A stretch of DNA of 64,000 nt, taken from positions 310,001 through 374,000 of the forward strand of contig JAGTJL010000019.1 in the NCBI GenBank assembly GCA_020746875.1, written 5' to 3'. Of this stretch, positions 45,279-58,247 are shown one piece after another. The notes under the pieces are model-generated. The model ran no database searches and was not told where the DNA came from. It saw only the letters and a list, made by a program, of their open reading frames with translations. The translations under genes and the position numbers were made by a program. Position 1 is the stretch's first letter. Every line of letters begins with the position of its first letter. Source of the DNA: Rhexocercosporidium sp. MPI-PUGE-AT-0058 (taxonomy: Eukaryota; Ascomycota; Leotiomycetes; Helotiales).

Positions 45279-48200
45279 ATGGCTCTTGCGACTAGCAGTC
45301 TCGTCGATGGGGAGTGGGTTACGAGGACGCTCGACGTCAACACTGTCCTTCGACACTACGACCAACAAGATAGAAACGCCATTACAACTGTCAAGGAAGT
45401 GGAAAGGGCACCCAAACTTGGTCTCCTGACTCAGACTGTGATCCGAAGTCCGCTGGTGCATTGGATCCTGCCAATACGGCTTCGGGACAATGAGAAAATT
45501 GATGTCGCTTTCGTCGGGGTAAGATTGGTTCTTCCCAGTTTGCTCTCTATATCTTAATACCTGGTCCTCGGTTGTCTCTCCTTTGCCTTTTTTGTTTCGT
45601 TTGTTATTATTCGCACTATCATGGGAACATGATCCGAGACCCGAGAAACCCCTGGATTGGCTGCAGAGCTGATTTCCACAGGATGACTTTGTCCAAATCA
45701 AGGAACTTCGGTGCGATGGGCTTCTCTGGGATGTTATCCGAAAGGAAGATTTCGGAGCTCGCATTCGAAATGCTCGTATCGTAGGATCAGTCAAAGCGTA
45801 TGAGAAGGATCCAGATGTACTTGATCGATCAGTGCATTTCAAGAAGGAGGACACTGGTAGGGATGTCCAGATGAGCGAAGGCGATGCGCTTCGAGTCACG
45901 CATCCACTTCCGCCACAATGCCTCCTGCTACAGCTTGATACCGGCGACTCGGTGTTTTTGACTATCAACTACTTGGACAATGACAAGTTTGTTTTTATCT
46001 CGAGCAAGCACCGTGTTTCGAAGCCAATGCTGAAGTTGCAGCCTGGGATGCATCTTGCCGTGGATCCGAGTTCTCGCTATATGGTTGTCGGTTGCTCTGA
46101 GGGGGTTTTTGCAGTGTACTCATTGCACTCACGGGACAGTCTCAAAAGACAGTACATCGAGACATCCTGCCCTAAGCATGTTGAATCCGAAACGCAGATT
46201 TACCCTGGCGGAATCATTCTCAAGATGGAGTTCTTGTACCCAGCAACTGACGACGACCACCACATCATTCTACTGGTCCTTGTAATTCTCAAGGGTAAGA
46301 CCAGAATGCTTCTCTACGAATGGGACGCCGGTTTTGACCTCAAAAGTATCAAAGCGAGAAGCTCTAGAGGGTATTTACTGGATAAACCACGCCAGGTGCC
46401 TCTACTACTGATCCCATTGACAATCAAATCATCCTTTATCTTGGTGTATGAGGCCTCAATGGCCGTCTGCCAGGGAATCCTTCACGGCACCCCTAAGATG
46501 ACATATTTCAACGACAAAGTTTACAAACCGACTGCCTGTCACCATGGATCGGGCAGCCCACTTTGGACATCATGGACACGGCCTTCGCGCTTAGAAAGTC
46601 ATAAAGTAACACGTGATGACCTGTTCATAGCCAGAGAAGATGGCCTGGTGAAATTCCTCGAGATCGACTCCGAGGACGAAGATTTTGTGACCGCTGATAA
46701 CAACATTGGCGAACTCGGAGCGAATTGCGGGATCGCACTAGCAAGTCTTGACTATCCAAATAAGGACGCCAGGAGTGGTGACCTGTTCGTTGTAGGAGGA
46801 GATGCATCTCCAGGTGGAACATACCTTGTGAGTGATTGTTGTTTAATCAAATTCTTCGTCTTCTTTCTCCTATTCGGTGCATCCGGGGGCCGTCATTCGA
46901 TTCCTCTTGCTAAACCACTGTGGCCAGCTCCAAGCGAGAAAGAATCCTGTCTTGACAGAACCGATCCTAAACTGGTCTCCGGCTCACGACTTTGTTACTA
47001 CGTACAACCCGGAGCCTCCAGAACTCGTCGTCAACGGTGTTGGTTCCAGGCAGGAGGCGGATTCTTTTCCCCGACCCGATCGGATTTTTGCTTGTGTCGG
47101 CAAAGGCTCAAAGGGTGGGATTACCGAGCTCAGACATGGGTACGAGGCCAACATTGGCCTCGAGGTTGATTACGACAGCACTATCATGGATGCCTGGGCT
47201 CTGTCGCCTTTCTCAGGATTGTCCAGCGAGGATGGTTCTCACATCTTCCTCCTATCCACGGGAGAACGATCAGGGGTGTTACAGCTCTCAGGTGATGCTA
47301 CCGAGATAATTGAGTTGGAGGAAGATGCAACAAAGCTTGACTTGAACCACCGAACGATCGTAGCGGTCATATATGGGCAGTACACCATCCAGGTAACCGA
47401 GAAAACGATTGTGGTAACAAATGATATCATGGAGTAAGCAGCACTACCCGTTCGAGATGACGTAGGATTAGGATATGTTGACTGATTGCAAAGTAGCCGC
47501 ACCTACCAGGTGGATGAACTCCTTCGAATTGACCAAGGAGAAGGCTTGTTGGGCTATGGCTCAACCATTGATAATGCGGCAATTGGGAATGGTTGTATCG
47601 TTTTCACGACTCGCTTGAATGATGAAGACAACTCGATGTTTCTCCAATTGCTGGATGTCCAGCTTGAAACAAGTGATATGGACGTTGACAGTGAGCCTGG
47701 CGCCCGTACGTTATGCAATATTGAGTACGATGTCAGTAGCATTACTACCGGGCAAATCGCAGGCGGCCTATTCGCTGTTATTGCTGGATGGGGAAGAGAA
47801 GGCTCTGTTATATTAACATTCCAACCTCTCGCTGGTGGCCTCAAAACAGAGGTGGTTGTGCCTCCCGCCTCTCGTGATGGATCCAGCCGCCTCGACACAT
47901 TAGTCAGTATTGTATTCTTACCGTCTTCCGCCGGCATCTTTTTGTTGCTTTGTGGAACTCGCAGCGGCAAGGTGATTCTTCTTGAATTCTCGGAGACGAC
48001 CTTCCACATTGTTTCATCACAATCGAAGCGCGTTGGTGCTACGCCCGCCCTGGTGAGCAAGGATGAGTTCACACCCACTGGCGAATCGTTCTTTGTGAAC
48101 TGCGATCTCAAAGGTTACATCTTGACGCTTGAGGATCAAGACCCAGCTGCGCCCCGCCATAGTCGTTCACTCAACATCAACCGGATATGGCTGTCAGATG

Positions 48201-49678
48201 CCCTGAAGCCTGGCCTGTACCAGCCAAAGATAAACTCGATAGTAAGAATGCGGCCACCTCGCTCTGAAGCAACAAGTGGGAGTCTTCTCGTCATTTCCGG
48301 TACTCAACTTCTGATTACTGGCTTAAGTGCACATGCTCAGCCGGTCACTCGGCATATAGCTGTTGGTGGCACTCCGACTCGGCTTTTGTATTCTCATTCT
48401 CTAGACCTTCTCGTTGTGGCAACCTCCATAGATGGGAAATCTTCCCTCTTGTTCATCGATCCTACAACTGGGGAAGATATCTCGCAGCCATTGGACGAAA
48501 AGACGAAGGACGACGTGACATTTGCCTCGGGTCTTGGGAATGCCAATGAGAGGATATTCAGGCTGTTCGAGTGGGGATTTACGAAAGATGGCAGGACTTG
48601 GAACTTCATAATTGCAGCCACAAGCACAGGCCGTCTCTTGATCATATCCATCCAAGAACGAGCACGCCCGGTAGGAAACGCTTCTTATCCGAGCTCTCAA
48701 TCAAATGGTACTGGAGCCCGACAAATATGTTACTATACTCGGCACAAATTCAAGTCAAACGACCCAGTCTACTCTGCAACTGGGCTGTCGGACGGTCTGC
48801 TATGGTGTGCCGGAACGAAATTGTCTTATGATATTCTTGATCTGACTGAGAAGAAGTTCAAACGTATGACTGACTACGAGCTGCCTTCTCCAGCTACAGA
48901 TATTATTTATGAGGATGGGACTATCTACGCCCTCACCAGTTGCCACTCCCTGGAGATACTCAAGTTGGCGTCAAATGACTCTGGGGAATTCCGAATCATT
49001 CGTACTCATGGGGACCAACTTGCTCGTGATAGTTTACATCAGTTGCTCCTGGACAGGCCTGCTCAACGTCCGATCCATTTGGTATCCGACAAATTATCTT
49101 CTGTCGTTGGGCTGTGGCCAACTCATAACACCAAGGCAGATACTCTAGAGCCGATCTTCGAAGCAGCACTTCAGTCCTCGATCCTACGCTTCCGTTTTGG
49201 GCGATGCCGACCAACCTGGGATCCAACCTGGTCAGAGCGCATCACCAACCCACCATCAAATCCAGCGAGTAACTGGGAGGTGCTGGGCCTGTCTATTACC
49301 GGATCTCTCAGCCACTTTGCTATTCTCGACTTCAAGACTTGGAGGCTGCTGAGATTTCTCATGGACCTCGCGACACGATCTCCAGAAGTCTGCGAGTTTA
49401 CTTATAGAGACGACCCAATGCCTATGGACACCATGACCGAGCCAAAGACCATGATGCACATTGATGGCGACATATTGAAGACAGTTCTACACAAGCGGGG
49501 CTTGGAGGGCTTACTAGGAGCTCACCTAGACACGGATGTCTCCCGGCGCACTTTCAACACATTCACCGAATTGATCCAGGACGTCCATCAGGGGACTCTG
49601 GAGGAGGATGGCACGGCGTTATATTACATCAACCAGGCATACGCAGATCTCAAATATCACTTGCGACCTGTGATCTAG
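45279..49678 (+). CDS. Large MMS1_N/CPSF-A-type beta-propeller protein
   Basis: Proteins with MMS1_N plus CPSF-A regions (DDB1, Rse1/SF3B3, Cft1, Mms1, Rik1) form three seven-bladed propellers and serve as scaffolds in ubiquitin-ligase, splicing or cleavage complexes. Four exons (45279-45518, 45682-46827, 46928-47433, 47497-49678) give 1357 residues. Signatures are DDFVQIKELRCDGLLWDVIR, PGMHLAVDPSSRYMVVGCSE, and blade-like repeats to the C-terminus (PATDIIYEDGTIYALTSCHS). Length exceeds DDB1 (about 1140) and is near SF3B3 (about 1210) or Cft1. The N-terminus lacks features that assign it to one of these, so it is probably the further fungal paralogue often annotated only by the MMS1_N domain. 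Exon 1 ends GTAAGA in phase 0 and frames agree at all junctions. Confidence 0.85.
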
Positions 49679-50665
49679 GTATGGGACCCACCCGGGGTTG
49701 AGGGAAGGGTATTGGGATTGGGGTATGGAAGGGCGTTTAATAGTATTTGGCAGCCAGATCCCATGGTGAGGAGGGACACTTTGAAAATTCACCAGCGGGG
49801 CCGAGAAGACATGATTGCGTGTGTACAGTACAAACCTGACATGATACGAATGAAATAGGCCGGCCAACAAAGGAATGGGCGAGTAATGAATGCAAATATT
49901 ATTTGGCGAGCGCTTGGCAACGGAGTGCCATGAAAAAAACACCCCAAGGTGAAGCGGCAAGTTGGCCATGGTCTGAACACGGTATTCGAGGCCAAGCCAT
50001 TTCGTGACCGATGAAGCGAGAATTCGTATTTTCAACACTTTGTTAATTTTGCAGTGAATAATGATTTAACACTCAAGAAAATACGCTTGTAGTAAATTTT
50101 GAGTTGTTGGAATTGTTCGTCTATAATTTGAAAGGCTTTCCCCATTCCCTCACAAAACATCTAGCATCCTTTATTAGCGTTCCGTAGACAAAAACACGAT
50201 ACTTTCGTACCCAAGCACCTCGCCTTAATCGGCCAGCCACGGATTTCTGTCCTCCTATTGGAGGAGGGCAGGAGGGGAGGGTCGCGCACAGGCCATATCG
50301 CTTAGCTGGGCTGGCCTCACTGCCCCGCACCGCAGCGAGATCAACACTTGGGAATAATCTCAAAATCAATTCTTCGCGCTCCAGCCTCATTTGCTTGACC
50401 TGGACCTTGGATGATTCTCGTTCACTGCCACCTGCCACTATCTCGCCGGCAGATTTCACTTCCCTTTCATCAGCAGTCGAACTGCTCCTATCAAGTCCCA
50501 AGCGCCACGATCCAACGGCAAGACTCATTGGTTTCTAGCCTAGTTTGGCGCCCATCCATCCCACTCGCCACTATTCTGCTGGCAGATCGTGCCTATTGAA
50601 CCTTTCTTCAACACGCTCAACGGTTCGCAATACATCTCGAGATTGTTCAACCTACGATAATCAGA
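49679..50665. other. 3' flank of the beta-propeller gene and eIF5B promoter
   Basis: No coding gene is seen. A near-palindromic GC-rich block (CCTATTGGAGGAGGG and flanks, about 50253-50281) lies 390 bp before the eIF5B start. CT-rich leader sequence precedes the ATG. Minus-strand frames here (49619-50038, 50121-50528) show no similarity. Confidence 0.5.
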
Positions 50666-53600
50666 ATGCCGCCTAAGAAGAAGTCCAACAAGAAGGTTGA
50701 CGACTGGGAGTCGGAGCTTGGAGACCCAGTCGCTCCCGCTCCGCCACAAGATGCCACCGGCACACCCGCAGAGGCAGAGGCAGATGCCGAGGAAGAGTTT
50801 CCAGCAGGCGGACTCATGGCGATGATGCGAAAGAGAAATAAGAAGAAGAAGGGTGGTCAACAAGAGGACTTCGTCGAGGGAGAGGATGCGCCAACGGAGG
50901 AACCAGACCTGGCCGAGAAGGCACCCGCGGAAGCCTCTTTGGAGGACGAGTTTGCTTTGCCAGATAAGAAGGGGAAGGGTAAGGCTGCTCCGGCTAAATC
51001 GGCAAAAGTCGACGACGAGGACGATGAAAGGGGAGCTGATGGCAAGGTACTAACCAAGGCCCAGAAGGAGAAGCTGAAGAAGGAACGCGAGAAGCAACGG
51101 AAGAAGGAAAATGTTTGTTCTGTCCCAAGCTACACTACCCGAACTGTGTCTAACACCGATCCCAGGCTGCTAAGAAGAAGACCCCCACCCCCGCTGCGAA
51201 GGCCTCAGAAAGCGTCAAACCAACCCCGGATGTAAAAGTGGAAGAGCCAGCAGCTTCCAAAGGTCCTGCTGGTGGCAAAGGGAAGAAGCTCCCTGCTGCC
51301 CTCGCCAAACTTCAGCAACAGCAAGAGGAGCTGAAACGACGCGAGGAGGAAAAGGCAAGGGCATTAGCTGAGGAGAGGGCCCGGATCGAGGAAGAAGAGA
51401 GACGAGAGGCAGAGGAGGAGAAGCGAAAGGAGGAGGCGAAGGCTTTGAAGAAGCAAAAGGAGAGAGAGAGGATCGAACAACAGAAGAAAGATGGCACGTA
51501 CCTTACCAAGGCTCAGCGGGAGGAGAAGCTCAGAAATGAGATGAAGTTGAAGCAAATGATCGCGGCAGGTGTCAAGGTCGGGGGTCCAGAGGGAGGAGAG
51601 AAGAAGAAGGCCGTCTATGACAAAAAGAAGAAGGGTGGGCGCAAGAACCCCGAAGAAGCTAAGGTGTGTTCTGTTTCTTGGCTACCACGAATTGGTTTTT
51701 AATATCCTACAGTTAGAAGAAGAGAAGGCTCTTGCCGAGGCTGCTGAACGGGCACGGAAAGAAGCAGAGCAGAAACTCGCAGATGCTGCTGCGAAGGCCG
51801 AAAAGGAAGCCTCTGAAGCTGCCGCAGCAAAGAAGGGCGAGGACAGCGAGTTGGATGAAGACTGGGAAGTAGCAGCTGCTGAGAGCGAAGACGACATTAA
51901 AGATAGCTGGGATGCAGACTCAGACGAAGAGCGAGAGAAAGCTGCTGCTAAGAAGGCCGCTGCGACGATCTCTGAATCAAAGGATATGCCCGTCCGGGAG
52001 AAGAAAGTCGAGGATTCGGATTCGGATTCCGAATCAGAATCAGACGACTCCTCAGAAGACGAGGAAGCAACAGCTGCTCAACTCGCCGCTGCGCAAAAAA
52101 AGAAAGAGGCTACTGAGAGACGTGAAAGGGCACACGAGGCTGCACTGGCAGCTAGGTCAAAGGACAATCTCCGTTCTCCTATTTGCTGTATTCTTGGACA
52201 CGTTGATACCGGCAAGACTAAGTTACTAGACAAGATTCGACAAACCAACGTTCAAGAAGGAGAAGCAGGAGGTATCACGCAACAGATTGGTGCTACCTAC
52301 TTCCCGGTCGAATCCATTCGACAGAAGACCCAGGTTGTCAATCGAGACAACAGCTTTGACTTCAAGGTACCCGGGTTATTAGTCATTGACACACCTGGCC
52401 ACGAGTCTTTCTCTAACTTGAGATCTCGAGGATCGTCTCTTTGCAATATTGCCATTCTGGTGGTCGACATCATGCACGGACTAGAGCCACAGACGCTGGA
52501 ATCCATGAAGCTACTGCGTGACCGCAAGACACCGTTCATTGTTGCCCTCAATAAAATCGATCGTCTCTACGGCTGGAAGAAGGTTGACAACAATGGTTTC
52601 CAGGAGAGTTTAGCTTTGCAGAACAAGGGCGTCCAGAACGAATTTAACAAACGATTGACAGACACCAAAGTCGCCTTTGCCGAGCAAGGGTTCAACTCGG
52701 AGCTGTTCTATGAGAACAAGTCTATGGCGAAGTTTGTTTCTCTGGTGCCTACATCTGCTCACACTGGGGAGGGTATTCCCGATATGCTTAAGCTGATTCT
52801 CCAGCTCACCCAAGAGAGAATGGTTGGCTCTTTAATGTATCTTTCTGAGGTCCAGGCAACGGTTCTGGAAGTCAAGGCGATTGAAGGTTTTGGCATGACC
52901 ATTGATGTTATTCTTTCTAACGGTATCCTGCGAGAAGGTGATCGTATAGTGCTCTGTGGTGTGGAAGGTGCTATCACGACAAACATTCGAGCACTCTTGA
53001 CCCCCGCCCCGCTGAAGGAATTGCGTCTCAAGTCGCAGTATGTCCATAATAAGGAGGTGAAGGCTGCTCTCGGAGTCAAGATCAGTGCACCTGGGCTTGA
53101 GGGTGCGATCGCAGGATCAAGATTGATGGTCGTTGGCCCAGATGATGACGAATCCGATATTGAAGAAGAGGTCTTATCAGACTTGGGTGCTCTGTTCAAG
53201 CGTGTTGAGAAGTCTGGTCGTGGTGTTACCGTCCAAGCGTCCACTCTTGGATCTCTCGAAGCCCTGCTCGACTTCTTGAAGGTCTCTAAGATCCCTGTCG
53301 CCAACGTTGGTATCGGTCCAGTTTTCAAGCGAGATGTCATGAACTGTGGAACGATGCTGGAAAAGAACAAGGAGTATGCTGTTATGCTGTGCTTCGATGT
53401 CAAAATTGACAAGGAAGCACAACAATACGCTGACGAGCAAGGAATCAAGATATTCACGGCGGACATTATCTATCATCTCTTCGATGCTTTCACCGCGCAC
53501 ATGGCACTCATTGCAGAGAAGAAGAAGGAAGAATCTAAGAATGACGCTGTATTCCCCTGCGTTCTCAATACGGTCGCCGTGTTCAACAAGACTGGCCCTA

Positions 53601-54009
53601 TCATTGTGGGGGTGGACGTCGTCGAAGGTAACCTAAAGCTACTCACCCCGATTGCCGCCGTCAAGCAGAATGCTATTACCGGTCTGAAGGAGATTGTAGG
53701 AATCGGCAGAGTGTGAGTGGTCCACGATTTCCGGAAATTGAGCCACACTGACATGCATGCAGCACCGGTATTGAGCGTGACCATAAGCAGATACAAGTTT
53801 GCAAGAAAGGACAACCGTCCGTGGCCGTCAAGATTGAGATGTCTGGTCACCAGCCAACATATGGTAGACACCTCGAGGAGAAAGACACACTTTACTCTCT
53901 CATTTCCAGGAAGAGTATAGACGTACTTAAGGAGTTCTACAGATCGGATGTGTCAAACGAAGAGTGGTTGCTGATCAAAAAGTTGAAGCCGTTGTTTGAT
54001 ATTCCTTAA
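50666..54009 (+). CDS. fun12: Translation initiation factor eIF5B (IF2-type GTPase)
   Basis: eIF5B is the GTPase that drives 60S joining at the start codon. Four exons (50666-51112, 51166-51663, 51713-53712, 53763-54009) give 1063 residues. The N-terminal half is a highly charged Lys/Glu-rich region with long helical runs ([20 protein letters not shown]) and acidic Ser/Asp stretches, as in the family. The G domain starts near residue 477: G1 GHVDTGKT (477-484), G3 DTPGHE (541-546), G4 NKID (595-598). Domain II and III follow, ending [20 protein letters not shown] and the C-terminal KLKPLFDIP. The longest exon holds the whole GTPase core. Introns are 49-53 bp GT-AG. Confidence 0.96.
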
Positions 54010-55978
54010 GTGCGACTTCATTGGGTGGTAATGACTGGACGGAGCGGAGCAGGGGGAGCTGTAAGCATAGCGAGATTTCGGTAGTTTGTTTATTTATTGT
54101 TCTTTTTGCATCGCATGAATTGGCACAACAAAAGTTGTAGATAGAGACCACTCGGGTGGTCAACACAGAACATTCAAGAACACATTCAAGAACAGAAGCT
54201 CGTTGAACTGTTTCACGGTCGGCCCTGTTGATCCCAGCGGCTGCCTGGAATCGCGTGAACCCCAGGTTTCGCTGTGCTCTTCTCTTGCTTCAAGATTCAT
54301 TCTCCATCACTGAGCAATAAAGAATTACACCTCCTCTGTATCCTCGATCGAACTTCCGTTCTTCGTGTTCGCCAGTATTGTTGACGATCCTGGATGCCGA
54401 CTTTTGCGAGGAAGGTTCCTGATCTGGAATTAGATCTGAGTCGCGGAAGCTTACTGGAAACCGAATTCAAGAAGTCTGTTGTGGCACGAATGACCATTTC
54501 AAAACGCCCCATCACTGTGGAAGGTCGAAAGGCAAACTATGGGCAACAGCTCCGCGAGTCCTCTAAGGGGTCATTCATTGACTCATGTCGATTCTGTCGA
54601 CTTCTTCGCTAAGCTTCCTCCTAAGATTCGTAGATATGTTGAGAGTACCGGGTTGCTCTGTTGCTGCCAGGGCACTGTTACGTCTATACCTGATCATCAT
54701 GCGTCGGATTTGAAATCCGGAAGGTAATCCATGACCGCTCGTGACTTTAGTAGCTACATTATTTTCCAAGACACAGAGTCCTGACAATGTTCAATGAAGC
54801 AGATCAGGATCGGCTTACTTCCAGCATTTTGTTCATCCGCCTGATCCAGCAGTTTTAGGTGCCTACCACTAGTTAATAAGGACTTGCTATACGAAGATAC
54901 AGGCTCTACTCTAACGCGCTGGATGTTCATGCGGCCCTCTAGGTGGAGGATCATTGATCATGCTCGTATATGCTCTCCTCGGATTCGTTTCTGTCTATTG
55001 TTAAAAGTCGGTGGAGGAAATTTGTTGCTCAAACTCCGTCGGCTAGACACTGTGGAGCGTACAGCCTTGTCACACAGACTTTTTATCGATTACGAATACC
55101 CGTTTCAGAAATCTAACTAGAGATACGAGAGTGTACTTAGGCAGGCTCCGGAATCCGAATATATAGTGCAAGTTTACTTAGATGATGATCGGAGAGAGAG
55201 AACACGTGATTTGTTTATGGGTACGCGAGCATTGAAGACCGTTGCTTCGGGAAGAGATCAGGGGATTTTCTGCAGAACACTGGCGGGCCCATGATAATTA
55301 TATCAGCGAGTATCCAGCCCATGGCAAGTGGAAGTATCGAGATATAGAAATTCGAAAGGATGTAACTGATCTGGCTATTATTGCAAGATAGGATCTTCAA
55401 GATCTAAGCAATGTGGAGACTAAAAAGAGTGTACAACAGCAGCTTAACAGGATCATGAGCATGAAACAGGTACCAAACAACCTTCCCGGTATTTTACAGA
55501 TGGAGTTTGTCCATGACAGCCCTAGATGAAAGGGTTTCCCATGGTCTAACGGTTTACTTGCCTTGTTTTATGTCCGGCAGTATATAAGGCAGTTGACAAG
55601 AACCTCTACAGCGCGTGACTGAATAGCTCGAGAGGAGAGATACACAGAGCTCTGGAGACATCCGCAATCCAATCGCGCTTTTACTGTTCATGTGTGAATA
55701 TGAACAAAGTCTGCTGCACAGTATACGAGTTGGCTAGGAGGCTCTTGCCCAAACAACAACAGCAAGGCCAACTCGATGTGTATGCATTTCCCTTGCAACT
55801 GAACGAGAAAGATGCGAACTCATTGTTCTTCTCTAGACCTACAATCCGCCACAAGCATACCCTACCTATATCTCCAACTCTCTACAACCTATGCAAATAC
55901 TGTCTTGCTCCTGGGTGTTCCGACCCATTTTCTGGATAACATATTGGAGCGTTGGCCGCGTTGAGACTAAGAAGCACC
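54010..55978. other. Intergenic region with a possible decayed gene
   Basis: Nearly 2 kb. A direct repeat ACATTCAAGAAC occurs at 54169-54192. Possible relics are listed separately at 54394-55120. The last 300 bp (about 55690-55978) are C/T-rich and precede the ATG at 55979, so they are probably leader. Confidence 0.5.
54394..55120 (+). pseudogene. Possible decayed F-box/2EXR-like protein gene
   Basis: One frame reads VDFFAKLPPKIRRYVESTG (about 54590-54650), close to the FxxLPPEIR motif that opens many fungal F-box/2EXR proteins, then loses frame. Downstream, 54884-55120 reads LYEDTGSTLTRWMFMRPSRWRII and on to YEYPFQKSN, which could be a later part. Frame changes and stops between the two pieces argue for a broken gene, though an unusual intron pattern is possible. 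The family name rests on one short motif. Confidence 0.3.
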
Positions 55979-57911
55979 ATGAAGAACCACGACCTCGTTC
56001 CTCCTCTAAGAGAAAGCCTGGCAGAAGGAGCCGCTAGGAATCGGGACCCCGACATCTCTGCATACTTCCTCGTTCGGCGAACGTCGACCGAGTCCGATGC
56101 AGTTTCACCCAAGTTCGGAACATCTAGAATCCCATCGCACCGAAAACTAGTCACACCAAAGTCGCAGAAATCCGGAGGTTCCAGTCAAGGACTTCGTACG
56201 AAAGCAAGCTCCGTCAGTTCGTCGCCATCAATGAATAGCAAGGATCAGGCTATCAGGGACTGGAACGACAGGAGCATAGGGCTGGTCACGCCATCAACTG
56301 GTGCCTGTGAGTCTAGCCACTCTGTGGATCCGCCTCGGGCTCCAAGAGAAGGCTGTGAATGGGTTTGGTTTCCAGAAGGTTATTGGGCCGAGCGGGAGAT
56401 TCCCCTTCCCAAGAAATCAGGATCGTCACAGAAATGGTGGAATCGATCACCGAAACGCAAAAGCAAAAGCAAAAGCAAAAGCAAAAGCCTAGCAAAGACA
56501 GAAATCCCAGAAAAGAGCAAGCCTCCGGCAGACCTGCCAAGAATCAAAATCGGCAGTCTGGTTTCGCGCAAGTCATCGTCATCAGCGATGCCGAATACCG
56601 AGCATTCCGCTTTGATGTCAAGGAAGAGCAGCAATGCTCAAACACAGAGCATCAAGAACCAACCCAGCATCCAGCCAGATAAGAATACACTGGCTTATTG
56701 TGCCATTCATCCAGAGGAGCAACTGGGCCTGTATTGCAGGACAAAGAAGACTATCCGATCACGAATCAACCATAAGGCAGCTTCTGTACGTGTCCGAAAG
56801 TACTCACAGCTTTCCAAATACTCATTGCAAGTTAGACAGAAGAGCCCTCGGTCTCTGAAGTGAACAGACTCAACTCGCGAACCACAATGCTTCTTCAAGG
56901 AACCTCTCAATACCTGGGTCAAGTACAGCGTGAAAGATGTCAAATTTCCGTACCGTGTCGCCCTCCGGACCCTCCGCAAACTCCGTGTTCTCAAAGTAGT
57001 AGGTCCACTCGAAGATTCGGGCTCGCGCCATGGCATCGCAGAAGCTCACACGAGTCTATCCTATCTGCCTCAAGTTCGGTTTTTAGGTTGTTACTCGGGA
57101 AACCTCCCGTGACAACACCAAATCCCGACTACCAATACGAAGGAAATGATGGAAGGACTTACCCCAAAGGTATATTTGATCCAAAGATAGATGAAGAGCT
57201 CGATGGTGCTGACATATAGATGGGAAGTCGACATAACTAGTCCGGATCCAGTAGAGCCAACATTTCTCCCATCCGTGAGTATACCTCACCTTTCCCTCTG
57301 GCCGGATGACAGAGCGCAAGCTGTTCAAGCTAGCATATGCTGAGATTGACATGACGCTAATAAAGACAGAAGAGATGTCTTGAGGCCAAATCCTCTCATA
57401 TCAATAACCAAGGACGAGGAAATTGCATCAGCTGACCGTATTTTAGGAAGCAAAGCGTATCAACACCCCACCGATGTTCCCTGGAACCCCCGATGTTCAG
57501 GCCCGTGGGTTTTTCTTCGACTTGAATCCAGCGAAAGGGGGGAGTATGAGCACTTCCTCGACCATCAGCAATATTGCAACAAAGAATCGATCAAACGGCG
57601 ATTCGCCGAGCATCGAGTGGTGGGAAGTTGACACACAACATGCGAATATGGGAAACAAAACAGCCCGCCCCTTGAACGGGGACATAACTACCCATTCGAA
57701 CAAAACGCCATTTGAGCTGAATCTGCCAGAACACCTACCGAATAGCCCACTATGCCCAAAGAACTCCATGCACCAAAGCGGAGGGACCGGCATATGTCCG
57801 TTCCATGGGCGCAAAAGAAGCAACCACTTGATGACGATAAAAGGAGTAGATTCGCAAGAAAGTAGTGCAATACCAAGCGGAACAACGTCAACTAGGAACT
57901 TCCTTGGCTAA
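55979..57911 (+). CDS. Conserved fungal protein of unknown function (EWVWFPEGYWAERE type)
   Basis: I recognise the sequence style from other ascomycetes but know of no function. The exon 55979-56785 is secure. The intron 56786-56835 joins exon 2 from 56836, which contains SSSVFRLLLGKPPVTTPNPD (about 57060-57130). A later exon from about 57451 (after TTTTAG) to the stop at 57911 carries TPPMFPGTPDVQARGFFFDL and LPEHLPNSPLCPKNSMHQSG. The junctions between 57160 and 57451 are not resolved and probably include one or two more introns. The N-terminus is basic and Ser-rich with a KS repeat encoded by an AAAAGC hexamer run. Conserved WFPEGYW and CPxxPxHxSGGxGxCxxHGR-like motifs could bind metal; that is a guess. 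Confidence 0.7.
56458..56488. repeat. AAAAGC hexanucleotide repeat, coding for Lys-Ser
   Basis: Five tandem AAAAGC units encode KSKSKSKSKS within the basic linker of the conserved fungal protein. Hexamer units preserve the frame, so length changes are tolerated. Confidence 0.85.
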
Positions 57912-58247
57912 GTCGAATGAGACGTGAAGGAAATTGAAAGAGGTGGAGGTTTGGATTGGGAAGAATGGGTATTAAATGAAAGGAGTAGATGCTGGTCGAT
58001 AAAACCGAGAAATTGAAAACTGAAGTCTGGACTCAAGCAACAAAACAGTTTGTTTTCCGAGAAAGGGGTAATAATGGGAGGTGAAACTAGCAGCTGAAGC
58101 ATCGTTGTTTGTGTTAGTTACCAATGTTGATTTGACTTGACTCGGCTGCCGTACACCACGGTCTCAGCCGCTTCAACAATTTAGAGCCTCATCCGGAACA
58201 ACCCAGCAGCCTCACAACAACACTATTATCGCATACTACTCAACACC
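57912..58247. promoter_or_regulatory. cdc73 promoter and leader
   Basis: The 336 bp hold the 3' end of the upstream gene, then a leader with CAACAACACT-type A/C-rich sequence directly before the ATG at 58248. No ORF is supported. Confidence 0.5.
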
